From Ceriagrion tenellum (lineage: Eukaryota; Arthropoda; Insecta; Odonata; Coenagrionidae): a DNA stretch of 64,000 nt. Under the pieces are notes generated by a model. It was not told the origin of the DNA and made no database searches. It saw only the letters and a program-made list of their open reading frames with translations. This document shows, one piece after another, positions 1 to 12,489 of the stretch (position 1 is the first letter of the stretch; each line of letters begins with the position of its first letter). The stretch covers positions 104,160,539 to 104,224,538 of the forward strand of contig OY720636.1 of the NCBI GenBank assembly GCA_963169105.1. The letters are read 5' to 3'. The translations under genes and the position numbers were made by a program.

Positions 1-372
1 TTCTACCATTGTTTTTTTTTCAATAATCCGGCCCGTCATGCTACGAAGTAATTGCTTCATTTGTACAAATGAATTTTATTTTTTGTGGTGAAGGTTATGC
101 AAGCTGCGTTTGTACCTGATTAAAGTATCTCCCTCCTTGATGTTAAAAAGGTGACAACATTCAGTTATAGCTATCGTCATTTGTTTTTCTTTCGTGGCAA
201 ATCACGGTATGAGACGGCGGGAGAGCGTTCAAGTACCAAATGGCCGCTCCGGTATGCGCAGTTATCATTGCATATATGAAACTACGGTTAACATTAGAAT
301 TACCGGAGGGGTCATTTCAACCCCTTTTCATTTTTGACATTCCTTTACTTCTGACTGAATCCTCCGACTATT

Positions 373-414
373 GCACACATTTCGACTTTTATATATAAAA
401 GTCGAGATGTGTGC
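373..414. repeat. 42-bp near-perfect palindrome
   Basis: Two 18-base arms (373-390 and 397-414) are reverse complements with one mismatch. They flank a six-base ATATAT centre that is itself self-complementary, so the whole 42 bases can form a hairpin or cruciform. The arms begin with GCACACAT and end with GACTTTT. No recognised transposon ends or target-site duplications were seen, so this is described only as a palindrome. Confidence 0.85.
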
Positions 415-3400
415 TTTTACATATATGTTTTAGCAGAAGATATAATGTGAACATAAAAACCTCATAGCAGCAATAATTTTTAATGTACATTACTTCTAAC
501 TGTTAGTACCCGCGGAGTCATTTTCACCCCAGGCTATAGCTCCCCAATTTTATTCGAAATTTGTCTTATAGGGTTTTACTGTCTTTGGTTGAAATTTGAT
601 GGACAATTCGACAGCCGAAAGTTCATACCCTAGGGTAAATTGCTGCACGAAGACCCGACCGGCTCAGATTTCGCATGAGGACTTGGAACAAGGGATAGAA
701 GTCCTGGATCCTTGTCCTCATGTGCCACATCCTTGTCGAAATGGCAAACTATTGTAAGTAGATATAAGTGTTCGTTCTTGCAAAATCAGGTACAATAATA
801 AGTAAAAAGATCTGTAGAACAATTTGCATATCATTTCAGTTAAAAACGTCAAATTTTCTTAAGGAAACAAACTATTTATAGGAGGGTTATATTGACCCCC
901 GTCGGTTCTTATGTATGTCGCCAAGTCCGGTACGTGCAGTGTTAACGCGTGGACTACCACAAGCGATTTTTGTAGAGTTACTTTTTCCTTCTCCTATGCT
1001 CGAAACGTGTTCGCTCTGTGGAAATTTAAAAACCTTCAAGATGTCTTAACCCACCCTCCGGAGTTTTCGCGCTAATATAATGTCTTCCTGGAGAAAATAC
1101 TTCCGAAAGCTCGTCATCCGCTTCGGTGTGGTTCGTGAGAGCCGTTCCGGCAACACTTAACCCTCTCTCTTCCCGTCTCGCAATGCATGTCTCGCCGAGC
1201 CTATGTTCGGTCTCCACCCACCCACGCACGTTTGGCGACGGAGGTCTCTGAACAAGAAGGGTGGTCGAATGGATGGGCGGGGTGCAGCTCTTGCCACTGT
1301 GAGTAGACGGAATCCGTCCTGCTTAGCACGTTCATCGATCACACACTCTCCCCGCTCTGGTAAAACGCACGCATTATTCACCGCGCCCGTATCTCTTTCG
1401 CGAATCTTTAGCTCATTCCGTGGTCTATTTTTTTTGCGTCTAATGCCGCCATACTCGAGGCGGGCATCGAATGGGGTCGCTCGACAATTCCCGCTTCCAC
1501 CGCCAGTCGGAACCGAATGTGTTATGCCCTGCCGCGCACATGGGCGAATTTGGCCGCCATGCTTTCCTAAATGTACATTATAGTAAAAATACGGTGCGTG
1601 GAAATTCATCGACTAAAACTGCATGCGAACTTTGATAAGGCTATGCTTATTGGCACAAAGGTTGGTGAGTGTGATCGAACTTATGTTTTGAAGCGCAGAC
1701 CCACAGCGGAATTCGTGCAGAAAATATTAATATCCGCCCTTTTCAAAAATACCTCCATTTCATTTTACAAATATAACAGTCGTTGTTTAATCTTCATCAT
1801 CATTTTTAATCATCTTCGCTTTAATTTGTCCTAATTTGCGAATCATGTGCTTACAACTTGGAATTTTATTTCGGTTTATGTATGTTTTTAATTAGTTGTT
1901 GACCATCAGTGCTATCTTTGTCTACTGTTTGGTTGATATTCGAATTCACTATATCTGCAGGCCAAGTGTTGGCATTTTGGACATCGAGGATACCAAAACT
2001 CTTCTCTAATATCACTCCCTTTTCCCGAAACCCATGTTTAGTCCAATTGGCGTTCGCACAATGTATTCTTTATCATAGCGAATATTATTATGGCTTGTGT
2101 TTAACGGTTATTTCATGCGCAGTTTTGTGTCGCCCCCTCGCGTACTCCCTTGATGTGGCTTGCTAGATTTCTGGTATGTGTAGATAAAAATGAAATATGA
2201 TTAGCCAGAAGTTCCTGTAGGCTGAGAGAAATATCACTTCATCTAGAGAAGTATTTATTTGGTCTCATTTAAAAGAATAATATCTCATCCTTCTAAAAAT
2301 ATCAAAATATCAGCCCCTTACTGTACTACTTCCCGAGGTTTCTGCCCTTTTGCATGGGAAATGGTGCATGTATGCACTCCATAGAGACCTTATTCAAACA
2401 ACGAGGGATTTCTAACCCATAGATCTCATCAATAAATAAAAAGTGTGTAGTTTGCATGTTTTCTCAACTATTTGTGAAAATAATTCATGTAGTTACCTCA
2501 GGAACTTTTTCAGGATCGTGAAAAACCTTCCGTTGTGGAGTTTAAAATGTACCGTGTGAAGGAAATGAGTCAAGTTAAATAATTCATAAGAAGACTTTTA
2601 TTGACATTTTTATTTAATAACTTAGAATATATGAATGATGAAAGTATTTTATAGAACCAATAATAATGAAATGTGTAATTCATGCTTCCTACAGCTGTTG
2701 AAATTAAAGCATATAGTTCGAATATTATCTCCATTATAGCTAGGGAACTATCTCGCTGAAACTACCTTAATAGAGGTTCTGGAATTTCTTGATTTCTTAA
2801 TCTTTTGCCTATGACGCTTAACTGTATTACTTCCACTCAGATGAAAAGTGTAATAATTGCTTGATTTCTATTACTCTTGATTTCATGTCAAAGTTATCTC
2901 GTATACCCATTGCACAGTTCTTATTCGGAGTAGGTACAGTCAGAAAAAGCTTTAGAGTTGGTGTTTGGATCAGTAAACTGCGTCTGTTTCTGGATCTTTC
3001 TCCTTTAAAATGTCGAAGGTATTAATTTTGGGCTCAATAAGCACAATACCCCACTTCTTGGCCAGCTCTTCTCAGGATTCGTGAAACAAAGAGCCGTGAA
3101 AATTCTCGGAATTCCCGCCGCGATACCCAGCTTACTCTCGAGATGGACAAGGAGAAGCGAAGCGTGTAAAGCGGATGACGCCCGTTGAAATATTTGCCTA
3201 TTCCCGATCGCATGGTCTTCTTTGAAGAGCGAACGGTGACTCCGATGCACGAGTCTGAGGTCGAGTGGGATAATTGATTCCTCGGCCGCGTTGGAGAATG
3301 GGTGTGTGTGGGGGCGAAGAGTAATGGCCTTCCGCTCTTGCGGTTCGGAATCTCGGGACAAGGGAGAGTTTTTGTCTGCGTGTTTACCCGTTGCGAGGGG

Positions 3401-3760
3401 AACCCGTGAGAACTACTTTTAGTGTCGGGAGTGGCTGGAGTTAATCTCCTTTCGCTCTCAGCTAATGTCTGATTTCCCCCCTTAAAAGAATTAGAAGACC
3501 CTCTGAATAGTGTCTATCCCTTACCTGGTGGTTAGGAGGCAGTGAAGAGTGTGTCTGACCTAGTGCTTTTATGCCAATCCCCTTTGCATGGCCATGCCTT
3601 GATCAAGTGCATTGGCGGAGTGACATATGCCGATATTGAAACCAACAACTACAGATTCTTTTCGTTTATTGAAAGTTTCAAAGGCCTACCATTTCATAAG
3701 ATCGATGACAACTCTAAAACTTTCTTGAAAGGCAATGAGAAATGTCGACAGATCTCATCA
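415..3760. other. No recognisable gene; AT-rich sequence
   Basis: I see no conserved protein motif, RNA gene or clear repeat here. The ORFs around 1157-1609 and 3005-3361 use the reverse strand of a modestly CG-richer stretch, show no family resemblance and have no recognisable splice-site pattern. They look accidental. Confidence 0.6.
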
Positions 3761-3764
3761 TCTC

Positions 3765-3807
3765 ATTGACCAGCTGTGTATGACCGCCAATTGACCAGCT
3801 GTGTATG
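3765..3807. repeat. Short direct duplication, 18-base identical unit
   Basis: The 18 bases at 3765-3782 (ATTGACCAGCTGTGTATG) recur exactly at 3790-3807, a period of 25. This is a minimal two-copy tandem duplication, probably from replication slippage. Confidence 0.85.
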
Positions 3808-4200
3808 TGGTCAATATCCGCCTGAAATTTCTCAGTGTGCATGAATCAAGTAATTTCAGTTTCAGAAAATCACATACATCAGGAAACCACATCAAATTCA
3901 TTAATTGTTCATATGTTATCATTGGAAAAGCGATTTGTTTTCTTCTCAGCTGAACCGGTTGTGAGATCCATGCATAATACAAATATAACCTTCCATTCAT
4001 CGCAATAGAATTTTTTGGCTCGATATATATTTCATGATCAACGTATTCGGTTAAACCGGGGTATACTGAAGACTGAATTTGATGAAATATTTCCGGTGTT
4101 TATTCTCATCTCCGAACGTTTGCTAACTTGTTTGAGCTTTAACCATATGATTGAAAATCTTTTTCATGTTTGTTGCTCCGGAAGACATGGTCTGTGATCT

Positions 4201-4490
4201 GAGAAAACGATGCTCTCACTTATCTCGTAGATTTACACTTTGAAATTGTAGAATGAATTTAAGGTGATAGTATGCAGTGATCCAGTACCCGCATTCTCTT
4301 CACCAATGTCCTATCGCCCTTAAAAGACATATGGTAACTGTTTCTTTATTGCATATATCATCATTTGTTTGAAAGCTGAGCCGCAGGACGATCTCTTTGT
4401 CTTGTCGGCTTGTTTTCCTTTATCATCGTCTCTAAAATTATGCTACAAGTCATGTGATTGAAGATTGAAACGAGCACTGCAGGAAACAGT
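4201..4490 (+). repeat. Diverged direct duplicate, copy A
   Basis: This stretch aligns by eye, in the same orientation, with about 5045-5345. Shared landmarks occur in the same order: a CTCTTCACCA / CTCTCCACCA segment, a TAACTGTTTCT / TAACTATTTCT segment, a TCATCATT segment, GGCTTGTTTTCCTTTAT / GGCTTATTTTACTTTAT, and an ATGATTGAAGATTG / GTGATTGAAGATTG segment followed by CGAGCA. Identity is clearly below perfect, so the duplication is old or these are two copies of one dispersed repeat. No coding capacity is visible. Confidence 0.6.
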
Positions 4491-4549
4491 TGTGGAGCCC
4501 GGGATCATTTATCACTTGAGAGAATAACATCGTTCCAAATGGGAAAGAA

Positions 4550-5040
4550 CTTCATCTCACTTTCCGTTCTTTAGATTATATTCGTGGCGCACTGCCCGTG
4601 GTGTGGGCTCTCTCAAAAGTACTGCACCGTCAGTCGTTTCTTCCTCGTCGCTTAATCTTTTAATTCTGTGCGCGAGGAGTTTATTGCCCCCCGAGAGCGA
4701 CGCTTTTAAAAATAGGTGTAGGGGTCCTTAATGACTGGCTTCGGGGGAACCAAATTACTCACCTTCCTCCGAATCCGTCTGCTGACTGAGGGTAGACTAT
4801 CGATTGCTCTTCGTTGGCTGTTTTATGGCCCTCGGGGATGTTCCTCCTCGTCTGCCGTCCGTTCGTGCCGCGGTGCCGCGGAGGGAGGTTGCTGGCATGC
4901 CTGCGGCTCGAAAGAGGAGGGCCTTGGCATGTCGAATAGATGAGTGGGGCACTGGTTTTGGTTGAGGTGGAGATACGACGGATCAGAAGGTGTTCAGGAA
5001 TCTCAGACGTCAGCGATACACCCCTAAGGCACTAGAAAAC
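4550..5040. other. Spacer between duplicates; CG-richer, no gene seen
   Basis: The sequence between the two diverged duplicate copies is richer in CG dinucleotides than its flanks, especially 4840-4930. The open frame at 4731-4943 has no recognisable motif. I see no promoter element or RNA gene I can support. Confidence 0.5.
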
Positions 5041-5044
5041 TGAG

Positions 5045-5345
5045 GAGAAGTTATGAAACACCGATCGAAGTGATACTTATTTCTCTGAGTTGTTGAATGG
5101 ATGTGAGAGGAAAATATTCTCAAAGAAATTAGTTACTTTCTCTCCACCATTGCTTAATCACCCATCAAAAAAATTAGATAACTATTTCTGGCAAGCATTT
5201 TTCATCATTCATGGCTCTGAGCTATCTCAGAGTCTGATTTGTGATTTGGCGGCTTATTTTACTTTATAGTCGTCGCTAATATTTGGTTCTTGGGTACATG
5301 ATTGAAGATTGTACTTTTTGAAGCGAGCATTGGATTCTCAATCTT
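5045..5345 (+). repeat. Diverged direct duplicate, copy B
   Basis: Second member of the pair described for 4201-4490, offset by about 840 bases. The best-matching block is 5255-5335, which carries the GGCTTATTTT, GTCGTCGCTAAT and TGATTGAAGATTG landmarks. Two models fit: a segmental tandem duplication later split, or two insertions of one dispersed repeat. Confidence 0.6.
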
Positions 5346-5881
5346 AAAAATCAATGTTGAATGAAAGGTTGAATCGTATTGAAATTGTAATTTGACTTAC
5401 AATGACAAGCGTTGGTTATAATTTCCAGGAGGTAGATAATTAAGAAAGAGAACTTGTTCGTTAAGCTGTGGTGAAAAGGGAACCCTACCGACAACCGAGG
5501 TAATAAGCTTCATTCAGTGTGGGTGATTGGGTTGGTGCAGGAAGGATTATTTGGCACAGGAGGGAGGAGTGGAGAAATTTATTTGACGTTGGAGTTTGCC
5601 TACTCCGAACGAAAGGTTCCAATTTTCAAGTTTTTGTCACCATCCTACTGGCTGAGCTCTGCAGTTAACTTCTTAACTGAAAAGTCCTTGCTACTATCTG
5701 AATTTGAAATGTCTTTGCCTTTGAAGCCTTTGCGATGGGTAGCCAGTTGTCTAACACGCCAGTTCGATCCCTTACTAAGCCGCATTCTTGGCCGTTATTT
5801 CTTCGACACCATATGGAAATCTTCAAGCACGGGAACGTCTTGGCAATTCACCCCAGCGTACGACTGATGCATCCTAGGTTT

Positions 5882-5940
5882 CATCTACATCTACTTATTA
5901 CCCTGCAAGCCACCACAAGGATGTTTGGCGGGGGATGACT
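5882..5940 (+). repeat. Fragment of CATCTACATCTAC...TACCCTGCAAGCCACC family
   Basis: The stretch from the doubled CATCTAC motif through TTACCCTGCAAGCCACC and GGATGTTTGGCGGGGGA matches the left half of the element at 9174-9275. The right inverted end is not clear here; a GTAGATGTAG at 6111-6120 could be a displaced remnant. No coding sequence is associated. Confidence 0.7.
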
Positions 5941-7070
5941 TATCACCAACATGAACTACAGTGAAGAACCTTACTTTCACCAGCAAGCACCTCGCTATCG
6001 GTATACTACAAATGCTACAAAAACTATTTAAAAAATCCATAATGTAACTATGAACACTTGAAACAAGAGTCATGCAGGGAGCATGCAAAACATGGTATGA
6101 CAACTACTCGGTAGATGTAGAAACATGCATTACGATGCATATGAATGAATCACATACTCTACCGGTCAATTAACCTAATTCAAAGTCTTTACGCAGTCAT
6201 CATGGTCTCTTGTCGATCGCGGGTAAAACGACATTTTTAAACCTTTTTATTGTACAATCTATTTCTCTGATTTTAATCTCATGGTCCGATCTACCGTAGT
6301 ATGTTAGAGTTCGTAAGATATAGATAACTTTTGACTGAAATAACTGAAAATAAATCGGCTTGAAATTTACATGAAAGATTGAGTCTAATTTTCAATCGGG
6401 GTTTCTCTCATTGTTTTCATTAATATCCGAATTACAGTTACGTCGTCCCGAATGCCATCGGATATCGAAGACGCGTGGATCTCGTTATGATTTTTCATGT
6501 TACAAAAGGATGTTCTGCTCTGATTTATTTATTTGACGGTATTCTTATGCCGACAAACGGCATGGGTGGTCTCTCTTCTTTTATGTCCGTGGCAGTTGGA
6601 GAAATGGCGCTAATTATTTGGCTGTTGGAATTGTGTGGGTGGAGTGGATTCATGCCTTACAATTAAGACCTGACTCAGATCCTTCGAATGAATGAGTGAG
6701 TTTAAACGCCAAACTCATTGGGTACTACGCCTTCTACGTTTCTAGCAATGCGAACTGAATTTGGGCTGTTAAATTTAAAATTTTTGATTTTCTGTCGTTG
6801 TGCGAGGATTCCCGGAGTATAATAAATGGAGGTTCGACTGCTTCCAACTTGTTCTGGAATTACCTATATGAAGAAAAGAGTAACTTTTGGGAGGCTAAAG
6901 GGGTCCATTGAATGTCTCGTCCTTAGAATCCAAGCCTGTGATCGATTACTGTCGAAATCCGTGGACCATATTGTTGTTATGTGTTGACACTTCGTCATAT
7001 CGGTTTCATTTTTCCATTTGGCATTTGGATCGAAAGACTCACAAATATTTTTGGCGTCTTCAATACTTTA
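5941..7070. other. No recognisable feature
   Basis: AT-rich sequence with only short ORFs. I found no repeat partner in this window, no tRNA-like boxes and no conserved peptide. Confidence 0.6.
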
Positions 7071-7490
7071 TTAATAATTTTGAAGAATTATGACCTCATT
7101 TAAAAAACAACGACATGCATTCCTAATATTCCGATTTATCAATTGGCGACCTAATAATGAATTGATTTTTTGCATCACATTGATATCCTCTATTTTAGGG
7201 TCACTGTTATACTTTTCTAGAAAGATATTTTCCGTGCATTTAGACTCCCTGCTCATAGTCTTGGCTTCCCTTCTTTGCCTTATAGCCTTCTTTGCGTTCT
7301 CATAGCCTTGCCTTCCCTTCTTCTGTCTTCTTATTTCTATATTCTCTTTCTTCCTCTTTCGCGCTTGCCAAGCGTTCTCTCCTGTTATCACCCCATTCAT
7401 ACTGCCCTCACCCCTGCGTGTACGTCTTTCATCCACCTCAGCTGCCTCATCCAAATACCCGTCACCAGTTCCCTTTTCTACCTTTAACAA
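7071..7490 (-). other. Unrecognised 139-codon open frame, basic and Lys/Arg-rich
   Basis: A continuous minus-strand frame encodes a highly charged peptide. Its middle is Lys/Arg/Glu-rich (roughly residues 40-85) and its C-terminal half is less biased. The middle reflects a pyrimidine-rich tract on the plus strand with short repeats such as CCTTCCCTTCTT, so composition alone could keep the frame open. No signal peptide, membrane segment or known domain is visible and no good splice acceptor flanks it. It could be an exon or an accident of strand composition; I favour the latter. Confidence 0.2.
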
Positions 7491-7939
7491 TTTTTACATG
7501 ATCTCTTTCACCACCCAGCCTCCACTCTACAATTTGCTCCTGACCCACATCTCTCAATCCTATCTTTTTAAAATACTTAATTTGATTGAGCAAACAAAAA
7601 TATAGCTGTGCTCTTTGACTTCCTCGTGCAGATGAGCCTTAGTGATGGGTCTGGATTCCACGCCTATCTTTGAATCTCTACGCAATCCAATCAACATAAG
7701 CTCGGTTTGGAAGCTGTGCTGGAGTCCCATACACTTGATGCGAGAATACGGGTGAATGATTATGTCCCGGTGTTGTAAAGCCTTGGTTAGCTTAAAAATT
7801 AAATTACGTTATTTATAGATATGCTTCGAATCGAAACTTTTTAAAATCATTATGCTCACAGTACTAGAATTTGGAGCGCATAACTCATCAGAAATAGTGC
7901 TATCTCTAACTTAGTTGAAATTCTGAATCAGCATATTCG

Positions 7940-8113
7940 GAAGAGAAAGAGCACTTCCACTCTTTATTGACAACCTATCATGATTTTGACACGTTATCTC
8001 GCCATCAGGGTGATGGCCTGACGACGGCATGGCACCCTGATGATGGCATAGCGTGCTTAAACCACGTTCGGATGTCAATTAATTATGGAAGAGTACAAGT
8101 GTTCTTTCTCTTC
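7940..8113. repeat. Foldback repeat with hammerhead-like cores
   Basis: Left arm 7940-8014 and right arm 8035-8113 are imperfect reverse complements. The outer ends are strong (GAAGAGAAAGAGCACTT against AAGTGTTCTTTCTCTTC) and the inner ends both read CCCTGATG...G toward the centre. The central 20 bases are also semi-palindromic. Both arms present CTGATG on the inner side and an A-rich GAAA-like position further out, the same arrangement as the other foldbacks in this window. No ORF lies inside. Confidence 0.7.
8036..8080 (+). ncRNA. Degenerate hammerhead-like core
   Basis: CTGATGA is intact, followed by TGGCATAGCGTGC, which can form a short GCA/TGC stem. The position expected to read GAAA reads TAAA. 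A downstream GTC precedes AATTAATTATGG. The catalytic G12 equivalent is lost, so activity is unlikely; it is read as a relic. Confidence 0.25.
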
Positions 8114-9173
8114 TGAAGATTGTGGAGTGCTCACTGTGGAGCCCGGATTTATAATGTCCAGTTGATCTATAAGATGGGATAATCTGTACGTTTACCGTTT
8201 CATTGCGTGAACTAATTTCCAGTTGCGCTTATAATATTTCTCAATTCTCCATGAAACGAACTTCCATATTTTTTTCTGTTGAGAATTACAAATCGCATTA
8301 TTAATTCTGAGTTCGAGGAATACTTTATCTCCGCAGTGGAAGAAAAATGTGTTTCAGCATTCGGGATTAAGTCTAACTCCGAAGTCTGCGAGTGAGGGTA
8401 TTCATTCCGATGTATCCGAGTGGCGGAGCTCAAAGGTTTATCACATTTTACGTAACTGAGAGTTTGGATTTGGTGATATTTATCAGATTTTCAATTAGTT
8501 GACCTGAACTTATACTCTTTGTGAGTGGAATCAATCTAAAGTCCTCCTGAAAAGTCAAATACCTTGAAATTACCTTACCTTCAGATATATCTTGGAGAAC
8601 AAGCATGCAAAACATCTGCAGCACAGCAATGCAGAAATTAGGATTCATCAAGCGAATAAGAGAAAGGTCATCGGATGAAAAAGTAAAAGAGAGGTGCTAC
8701 TTCGCCCTGGTTAAGCCTTTCCTCGAATGCGCTATGAGCATTTCGGACCCTGGACAGAAAAATATGACCAAAAAATAATAAAATACAAAAAAGCTGCGCG
8801 CTTCTTCAAAAATTGCTACGAGCGAACATGTAGTGTTTCTCAGGTTTGAGAGGTATTAGGTTGGGAGCCTCTAGTGCCACGGAGACTGCACGCTTAACTT
8901 CGTTTACTTGAGAAATTCAGAACAGGTGTGTTTTAGAGCGACGCAGAGGATGTCATTTTGACGCCACGCTACATTCCTAGGCCCGACAGAAGCGATAAAT
9001 TAGAGAGATGCATTGCCAAACAGATAGGTACAAAAATTCGTTTTTTCCACGCACGATAAGTGGCCATAATAAAACCGGAGTTCCACTCAAAACACACCCT
9101 CAATTCACTTCACAATTTCTCCTCCCAAATCTTATCCTTTACACGGCTGCTTTCCTAACACCCCCTACACCTG

Positions 9174-9275
9174 CATCTACATATTACCCTGCAAGCCACC
9201 CCGTGGATGTTTTGCAGGGGGGACCCTACCACACGCCCATGCGGCGGCGTACAGGGTAGCATGTAGATGTAGATG
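9174..9275. repeat. About 100-bp terminal-inverted repeat, CATCTACATATTACCCTGC family
   Basis: The left end (CATCTACATATTACCCTGCA, 9174-9193) is mirrored by the right end (TACAGGGTAGCATGTAGATG, 9250-9270) and continues into a repeated GTAGATG. The interior is CG-rich and noncoding. A related left half occurs at 5882-5940, and a GTGTGGCGGGGGGTGTTAGG block at about 19020-19040 resembles its middle. The size and ends suggest a very short MITE or foldback; superfamily unknown. Confidence 0.75.
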
Positions 9276-9279
9276 AATT

Positions 9280-11080
9280 TTATCAATGGGAAAGGATATC
9301 CACATCGGCAATAATGCAGAGGAAATGCGTAACCGGACATTATAAAACTGGATCGAATATTAGTGGTCAAGTGTGAATGCAGTCTTGTGGTTTTGAAGCC
9401 CCCGCGCCTATTTTCTGCCAACACCACTGCCCGAGTTGAAAGGAGCCGCTCTATCACTTTGACAGCGAGTCTTCATCTTCCACTCTCTTCTTATGATTTC
9501 CTCTCTCTCTCCCACGCCTCACTCCCCGCAACCCGAGAGTCACGGCGATGCCCGGCTGACCCAATAAATATTCTTCAATTATCATTCCTATCCCGGCGAG
9601 TGTGAAGGGACTTCGAATATTGTGCCCATTTATGGGAGTCGCATTGATGTTATCCACCTAACGCCCCTTGCCCCTTTCATTATTTTCCGTTACGCCAATC
9701 TTTCTTCAAGCTTTGCCGTAATTATGCATGATAAGTCCTTTCGATATGCACACAGCGAATGCATTGGGTGTTATTAGGGACATGTAGGACAGATTATGGT
9801 CCAGGATTTGTTATTTATATGCACTTTTAAGTCCGTGTTGATAATTTTTGTCGGATAAAAATATTCACTTGTAGATCGTACTGCATTTTTTAAAGCAATG
9901 CTACTCAGTATTGTTTTTTTATCGACGATGCTTGGCGGGGATTGAATTTATAGCGACTATGTGGGTGGAATAATTCTGGCCCAGCAAGTAATCGTTACCG
10001 TATTTCGAAATAATAATTTTCCCTGGAATTACGGTAACTCATGGTAAAGGCAAGAGGTATTTTTCCTTCAGGATTTATTTATGGTACAACATGTTTTAAC
10101 GCAACGGTGTAATCATCAGGTACCTTTGTCTTTACTCCAATGACAATAGATTTCCATAGTGATGAACTTGAACGCACGGAATATATTGATAAACCCACGT
10201 TTGTAATAGGTTTGAAGCCTCAATGTCGCTTTCCCATAAAATACTGTAAAAATGAAAATACTCTGCTTTTCCGTGGACCATGCAGATTGTTCCGGTATGA
10301 ATTCGCGACTAAGCAGGTGTGTTAGTCAGGGATATTAACCATGGCTGAGTCTTCCAGCGTGCCTCGCGTGGGCATGCTTCAGCGTGACGCGCTGGTGACG
10401 TAGAGGAAGCACTTAAGCTTAGTTAACTATGCAGTTTTTCAGTACGTGGTTTCCTGCTCTTCCTGCGGCTAAGTTTATTTATTTATTTTGAAATACGGGC
10501 AGCTACCCAATAATACAAACTGTACATTAACAATAATTGTACATTAATATTATTTATATGTAAAAAATTAAATACAAATATTAAAAGTTACAAAAATTGT
10601 AAGTTTTTCATAATGATTTCTTCAATTTTTTTTTAAACCTTCCAGGAAGAAATGAAAAAATCTACAGATTTAGGAAGCGTATTTTCCTCTCTAATTATTC
10701 TAGCCAAAGGACCATTGCACATGTAGTTTCTACAATAAGAAACCCTGTGGAATGTCTCGGTGTTACGAGTTCTAATAGCAGGTATACGAAGAGGTTTTAG
10801 TTTCAAAATGTCAGGGCGTGATTATGAAATAGTTTGGAAAGAAACAAAATGTCATAATAAAAAAGTCTTACTTTCAGCGATCTCCGATTCATGGCTTCGT
10901 ATATCTCATTGTGTGTGATTACACACAAATCAACACCACATTTCCTGTTGGTCCCACCAGTTGGAAGAAAAGTAGTGACTGGCTAATGTTCTCCAACTTT
11001 TCGGATATCTCACCGGTTCTCTCCTATTACTTCATCTCGCAATGGAAACAGCGTCATGAGGCAGGATTCGAACTCCTTTA
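9280..11080. other. No recognisable gene
   Basis: Mostly AT-rich, with a pyrimidine-rich patch near 9470-9540 that keeps short ORFs open. No conserved motif, RNA gene or repeat partner in this window was found. Confidence 0.55.
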
Positions 11081-11084
11081 GGGT

Positions 11085-11200
11085 GTCGGGTTGCTGTGAT
11101 GGCTTGAGTGGTTACTACGTCCTGAGGGTCCGGGTTTTAATCTCGGCATTCGTGACGATATTTTTCAGGAAAATCTCAATCCTCAATTCGGTGCTTTGAT
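11085..11200 (+). mobile_element. tRNA-derived SINE head
   Basis: The stretch resembles a degenerate tRNA: an A-box-like ATGGCTTGAGTGG at about 11099-11111 and a B-box-like GGGTTTTAATCTC at 11132-11144, spaced as in Pol III internal promoters. It is followed by a TTTTTCAGGAAAA stretch like other SINE bodies. The B box has lost the central TTCGA, so it cannot be a working tRNA gene. A separate minus-strand B-box-like GGATTCGAACTCC lies just upstream at 11063-11075. Confidence 0.5.
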
Positions 11201-11819
11201 GAAAGCATTCAAAGCGCATCACTCTGTTCGCTGGATGGGACTTAGAGCTGTGGTCTCCTTGGCGCTTTTTGTTTTGAATTACCAAAAGCCAAAAGCCTTA
11301 TTGTCTCTATCCATCGTCCATTCTGCAAATGATTCTCTCCTTAATAAACATGCCGCCTTTCCTCAATTATCTGTTGCCGGCTGCCTCCTCCGTAGAACCA
11401 ACCAGCTAGTGGTGATATTTTTGGGCACAAACCCGAGATATTTGCACGCATTACCGAGCCGGGCATCGCGGGTGGCAATTAATTTGGCCCGTATTTATTT
11501 ATACCCATTTACTTGGTTGCATTAATCTGTTGCCAGCATCGGAGATGAAAGATTCGGAAGAGGGTCAAGACTTGAGGAACTCTCTTCTTGGAGCTCCGCT
11601 GCCGGTTGCAGCGGTGCCTCTCATTTGTTTTATAGATATAAAATGAAAGGGTTTGGGTCATAGGTCGCAGCATACCTCCTGATGGATGACCCCCTTGATG
11701 AGCGAGTATAATCTATAACGTTTGAGAAAATTTTGAAAAAGGTCAGGCCAATCTCGACTGGGGAGTTCTCGATGGGTCGCGAGTTGGTTTTGCCGCTGTT
11801 CTAGTTTCTAGAAGAGCCC

Positions 11820-12480
11820 CGATGACCCCCCCAGTCCCAAAACCAACTCACGGAGCACCCCACACCATCCCAGGTGGGCTCTGGGTTTGTGAAACTCCGC
11901 CCGCGATCTCTCCACATTCTCTCCGAATCCATTCTATTGATTCAATCTTTGCCTATCTCTCCTTCTCATTGCCTTTCCCATCTCCGGCGCTCGCCTCGTG
12001 GAATCCTATCTGGGGGATATCTTGGAAACTGATCCGTGGTCAGCTCCGGGAAGAGGGAAGACTGCCGTCAACTGCGTCGTCTCGCCCCATTCAACATTCC
12101 CCGCCTCCCGCCGCCCAGTTCGCGGTTCGATTTGCATCTCCGGAGATGGCTGTAGCCCCCTATCCGCCGCCTCGCTTCCATCCGAATCCCCTTCCCGAAC
12201 CTCTCCGTCCATTCTTACTTTTCCTCCACTTTCTCTCGTCCATTATTTTCTCTTCTTCTTGGCGGAAATGTCACGATTTTCCCGTGGGTCGTGTGTGTGC
12301 GCGGGGGGGGAGGAAGGTTTTTATTGATGCACCCAAGTGCCCCGTATTCCTTTTCCAACCCAAACCACAATCGGAAAGATGGCGGGCCGGTGATTTTGTT
12401 AAATTGAGTCACGACGGAAGTATTTCGGTCGGCGATTGAAATTCGGATCGCCTCCCTACCCTCCCGCCAATCCAACGGTA
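11820..12480. other. CG-rich block with long accidental ORFs
   Basis: This block is visibly rich in C and in CG dinucleotides, unlike the AT-rich flanks. It holds the longest ORF in the window (plus strand, 11822-12439, 205 codons). The peptide is Pro/Ser-rich with no domain, and overlapping frames on both strands are also open, as expected from composition. It could be a promoter-proximal or 5' UTR region, but I see no TATA box, initiator or splice site I can defend. Confidence 0.4.
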
Positions 12481-12489
12481 TAATAATCA

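Noticed and set aside
11822..12439. 205-codon plus-strand ORF, the longest in the window
   Set aside because: It lies in a CG-rich block where other frames on both strands are also open. The peptide is Pro/Ser-rich with no domain and no splice or promoter evidence.
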